From assembly GCA_021785195.1 (NCBI GenBank), contig JAJYGC010000002.1, forward strand, positions 1 to 64,000: 64,000 nucleotides of DNA, given 5' to 3'. The position numbers were made by a program, and so were the translations under genes. Source of the DNA: Nitrospirota bacterium (GTDB lineage Bacteria > Nitrospirota > Leptospirillia > Leptospirillales > Leptospirillaceae). The notes below the pieces were generated by a model. That model was not told the origin of the DNA. It was given only the letters and a program-made list of their open reading frames with translations, and ran no database searches. Shown here piece after piece: positions 61,748 through 64,000 of this stretch (positions within the stretch are counted from its first letter, which is position 1; each line of letters starts with the position of its first letter).

Positions 61748-62197
61748 ATGACGCGTGGATATGAGCAGGTTGAAATCCTGCTGGTCGAAGACAATGCTGC
61801 GGATGCGGAGCTTACGCTCAGGGCCTTAAAGAGCCATAACTTTGTGAATAATGTCTGTTGGGTCAAGGATGGTCGAGAAGCACTGGATTTCATGTTTTGC
61901 CAGGGTCAATATGCTGGCCGATCCGCACTCAACAGCCCAAAACTGGTCCTCCTTGATCTCAAACTGCCCAAACTCGACGGAATCGATGTTTTGCGGGAGC
62001 TGAAAGCGAATGAACGAACCCGGCTCATTCCAGTGGTCATGCTGACCTCCTCCCATGAGGAAAGGGATCTGGTGGAGTCTTACCGGCTTGGAGTCAACAG
62101 TTACATTGTCAAACCCGTCGAGTTCGATGACTTTGTCGAAACGGTTTCGGGGGTGGGCCTTTACTGGATGTTGGCAAACAGGGTGCCGGAGTCCTGA
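61748..62197 (+). CDS. Single-domain response regulator (Rcp1-like)
   Basis: The 149 residues are one receiver domain with acidic pocket Glu14/Asp15, phospho-acceptor Asp70 (LVLLDLKLP), the MLTSS threonine and the IVKPV lysine. The insert after residue 48 ([11 protein letters not shown]) is typical of the Rcp1 group that pairs with Cph1-type kinases. No DNA-binding domain is present, so it probably relays phosphate or controls partners. AGGAGGTAAGG precedes ATG 61748. Confidence 0.9.
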   Translation: MTRGYEQVEILLVEDNAADAELTLRALKSHNFVNNVCWVKDGREALDFMFCQGQYAGRSALNSPKLVLLDLKLPKLDGIDVLRELKANERTRLIPVVMLTSSHEERDLVESYRLGVNSYIVKPVEFDDFVETVSGVGLYWMLANRVPES

Positions 62198-62278
62198 TCT
62201 TGACCGGATCAGACGGTGCCCTCCTCATTCGGGCAAAGGGTCTGTTTCACAACGCAGTGATGGTTTTTGGGGGGGGCC

Positions 62279-64000
62279 ATGAGTGATCCAATCATCCCAA
62301 AAAAAAGGCTGAAGATCCTGCTTCTGGAGGATGTTCCGACGGATGCGGAGCTGGAGCTCCGTGAGCTTGCACGCGCTGGGATCCTTTTTGAGAGCCGGGT
62401 CGTTTCTGACCGTGAGGCGTTCCAGGAAGGTCTCAGTGATTTCCATCCCGACATTATTCTTTCTGATTATTCCTTCCCGTCCGGATTCAATGGACTGGTG
62501 GCACTCTCCATCGCCCGTGAGGTTACTCCGGATACCCCGTTCATTTTTGTTTCGGGAACGATCGGGGAGGAGCGGGCCATCGAATCCCTGAAAATGGGTG
62601 CGACGGACTATATTCTGAAAAATCGTCCGGATCGCCTTCCCCAGGCGGTCCTCCGGGCCATTGAAGAGGTGGAAGAGAAGATTGCTCTCCGGACAGCGGA
62701 AGAAGCGCTGCGCAAAAGTGAAGAGCGATTTTCTCTCTTTATGAAACACCTCCCCGGGGTTTCTTATATCAGGGATCCGGATGGAACCTATCTCTATATC
62801 AATTCATATTGGGCCGAATCTTTTGGGCTCGAAATTAGTGATGTCATTGGTGCGAAGGGGACGGATATCTGGCCTTTAGATATTGCGGAGGCGATGAGAA
62901 AGAATGATCTTAAGGTTTTAGACACACGGAAGTCGCTACAGACTGTTGAAATCACAAGAATGCACGGACAGACCCGTTATTGGTTGTCGACCAAATTTCC
63001 CATTCTGGGCAAGAATGACACCATCGATATGGTTGCCGGAATGTCGGTGGATATTACGGAACGACAGCAACAAGAGTTCCGGATCAAGCGCCTTAACCGG
63101 ATCCACGAGGTGTTGAGCGGGATCAATTCAGCTATTGTCCGGATCCGGGATCGGGACGCCCTGTTTCAGGAAGTCTGTCGGATTGCTGTAAACCAAGGCG
63201 GTTTTCCTTCGGCATGGATTGCACTTTTAGACAAAGATTCAGAACGGGGTATTCCGGCAGTCTGGAAGACGCGGAACAAGGAAGAGAGTCAACCAGATCC
63301 GGTTTTTCATCGATTGGCCGAGGATGTGACCTTGGGCGGAAAAAGTCTGCGTGATCGCCAGGTGGTCATTGTAAACGACATATTCAATGAGATGGCTGGG
63401 GGGGGCAGGGAGTCCCTCCTCGAACGGGGAGACCGGTCGATTGCCTTTTTCCCGATCCGGATTCGTGATGGAGAGACGGGAGCATTGGCCTTTCATATGG
63501 ATGAAGTGGGTGCCTTCAATGGTTCAGAGGTCAAGTTGTTGATGGAATTGTCCGATGACCTGTCCTTTGCGCTGGAGTCGATTGAAAAGGAAGAGCGTCT
63601 AAATTACCTTGCTTATTTTGATGTACTGACTGGTCTTCCCAACAGGACGCTTTTTCTCGACCGACTCAATCAGTTTCTGGAAGCCTCAAAAGAGTCTTTC
63701 CAGAGCATGGCGATCCTGACCATTGCCTTGGAACGATTTCAGGCGCTTACCGATACAATGGGCCGCAGAACCGGGGATCTTCTTTTGAAGGAGTTTTCGT
63801 CGCGGTTGATCGGGATTGCTGAAATGCCAAGTAGTGTCGCGCATATCAAGGACGACTCCTTTGCCATGATTTTAAACGGGATAGAGTCGGAAGCCGAAGT
63901 ATTTCACTTCTTGGAAGACCGGCTGTACAAGGCTTTGGAAGAACCATTTTTGATCTTCGATCAGGAAATCCGGATTCTGGTTCGGGTTGGGGTGGCGCTC
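62279..64000 (+). CDS. REC-PAS-GAF-GGDEF signalling protein, cut by window end
   Basis: The frame from ATG 62279 stays open to the window end (574 codons) after a GGGGGGG run. A receiver domain occupies about 10-130 (phospho-acceptor Asp63 in ILSDYSFP), a PAS domain about 150-275 and a GAF-like domain about 285-435. A GGDEF domain begins at about 440 (YFDVLTGLPNRTLFLDRL). The active-site motif GGDEF reads KDDSF (residues 524-528), so the cyclase is probably inactive; an EAL domain may follow beyond the window. Confidence 0.85.
   Translation, partial: MSDPIIPKKRLKILLLEDVPTDAELELRELARAGILFESRVVSDREAFQEGLSDFHPDIILSDYSFPSGFNGLVALSIAREVTPDTPFIFVSGTIGEERAIESLKMGATDYILKNRPDRLPQAVLRAIEEVEEKIALRTAEEALRKSEERFSLFMKHLPGVSYIRDPDGTYLYINSYWAESFGLEISDVIGAKGTDIWPLDIAEAMRKNDLKVLDTRKSLQTVEITRMHGQTRYWLSTKFPILGKNDTIDMVAGMSVDITERQQQEFRIKRLNRIHEVLSGINSAIVRIRDRDALFQEVCRIAVNQGGFPSAWIALLDKDSERGIPAVWKTRNKEESQPDPVFHRLAEDVTLGGKSLRDRQVVIVNDIFNEMAGGGRESLLERGDRSIAFFPIRIRDGETGALAFHMDEVGAFNGSEVKLLMELSDDLSFALESIEKEERLNYLAYFDVLTGLPNRTLFLDRLNQFLEASKESFQSMAILTIALERFQALTDTMGRRTGDLLLKEFSSRLIGIAEMPSSVAHIKDDSFAMILNGIESEAEVFHFLEDRLYKALEEPFLIFDQEIRILVRVGVAL

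Noticed and set aside
1-64000. CRISPR arrays, insertion sequences, rRNA or tRNA genes
   Set aside because: No regularly spaced repeats, transposase-like proteins or conserved rRNA/tRNA segments were seen on either strand.

Overview
The window looks like one contiguous piece of a Gram-negative-type bacterial chromosome. It has moderate GC, outer-membrane efflux proteins, lipoproteins and a complete bacterial S10-spc-alpha ribosomal cluster. Gene content (zinc-type S14, L36 and S4, a trehalose pathway, several RND/TolC systems, a c-di-GMP-type phosphorelay) best fits an acidophilic Nitrospirota such as Leptospirillum. That taxonomic guess is inference from recalled gene content, not from a database search. 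No rRNA, tRNA, CRISPR array or intact insertion sequence was recognised.

Region 1 (1-15960) holds the 3' end of tuf followed by the translation supercluster on the + strand: rpsJ-rplC-rplD-rplW-rplB-rpsS-rplV-rpsC-rplP-rpmC-rpsQ-rplN-rplX-rplE-rpsN-rpsH-rplF-rplR-rpsE-rpmD-rplO-secY-adk-map-infA-rpmJ-rpsM-rpsK-rpsD-rpoA-rplQ, then a membrane-anchored unknown. Gaps are tiny and many starts are TTG or GTG. L5 carries an unusual basic N-terminal extension.

Region 2 (16.0-27.5 kb) is envelope and osmolyte metabolism. It contains a SAM methyltransferase, a Spy/CpxP-like periplasmic protein and a dTDP-rhamnose reductase. A minus-strand run follows (two MFS exporters, a GT4 glycosyltransferase, an OtsA-like synthase, OtsB phosphatase), then an HldD-type ADP-heptose epimerase and a degenerate M48/TPR protein.

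Region 3 (27.5-32.2 kb) is a minus-strand purQ-purL-purF purine operon with no purS beside it.

Region 4 (32.1-45.0 kb) carries two export systems. The first is barrel protein-TetR-TolC-adaptor-RND pump, with a TetR-type palindrome on its promoter. The second has a divergent LysR gene, then TolC-barrel protein-anchored protein-ABC ATPase-ABC permease. The two barrel proteins appear to be paralogues.

Region 5 (45.0-55.0 kb) has an FNR-type flavin reductase, an orphan Cache-type sensor, a degenerate hydroxyacyl-CoA dehydrogenase relative, DUF1848 and DUF5069-type proteins, a TPR-LysM lipoprotein, a DegT-type aminotransferase, OsmC and a BioD-like protein.

Region 6 (55.0-59.9 kb) is the best candidate for something undescribed. 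A MerR regulator gene is followed by a + strand cassette flanked by very AT-rich DNA: a ribbon-helix-helix protein with an apparently leaderless promoter, a coiled-coil protein, a polytopic membrane protein, a VWA-like lipoprotein and two small proteins.

Region 7 (59.9-64.0 kb) is a phosphorelay: a CHASE3-PAS histidine kinase, an Rcp1-like response regulator and a REC-PAS-GAF-GGDEF protein cut by the window end.
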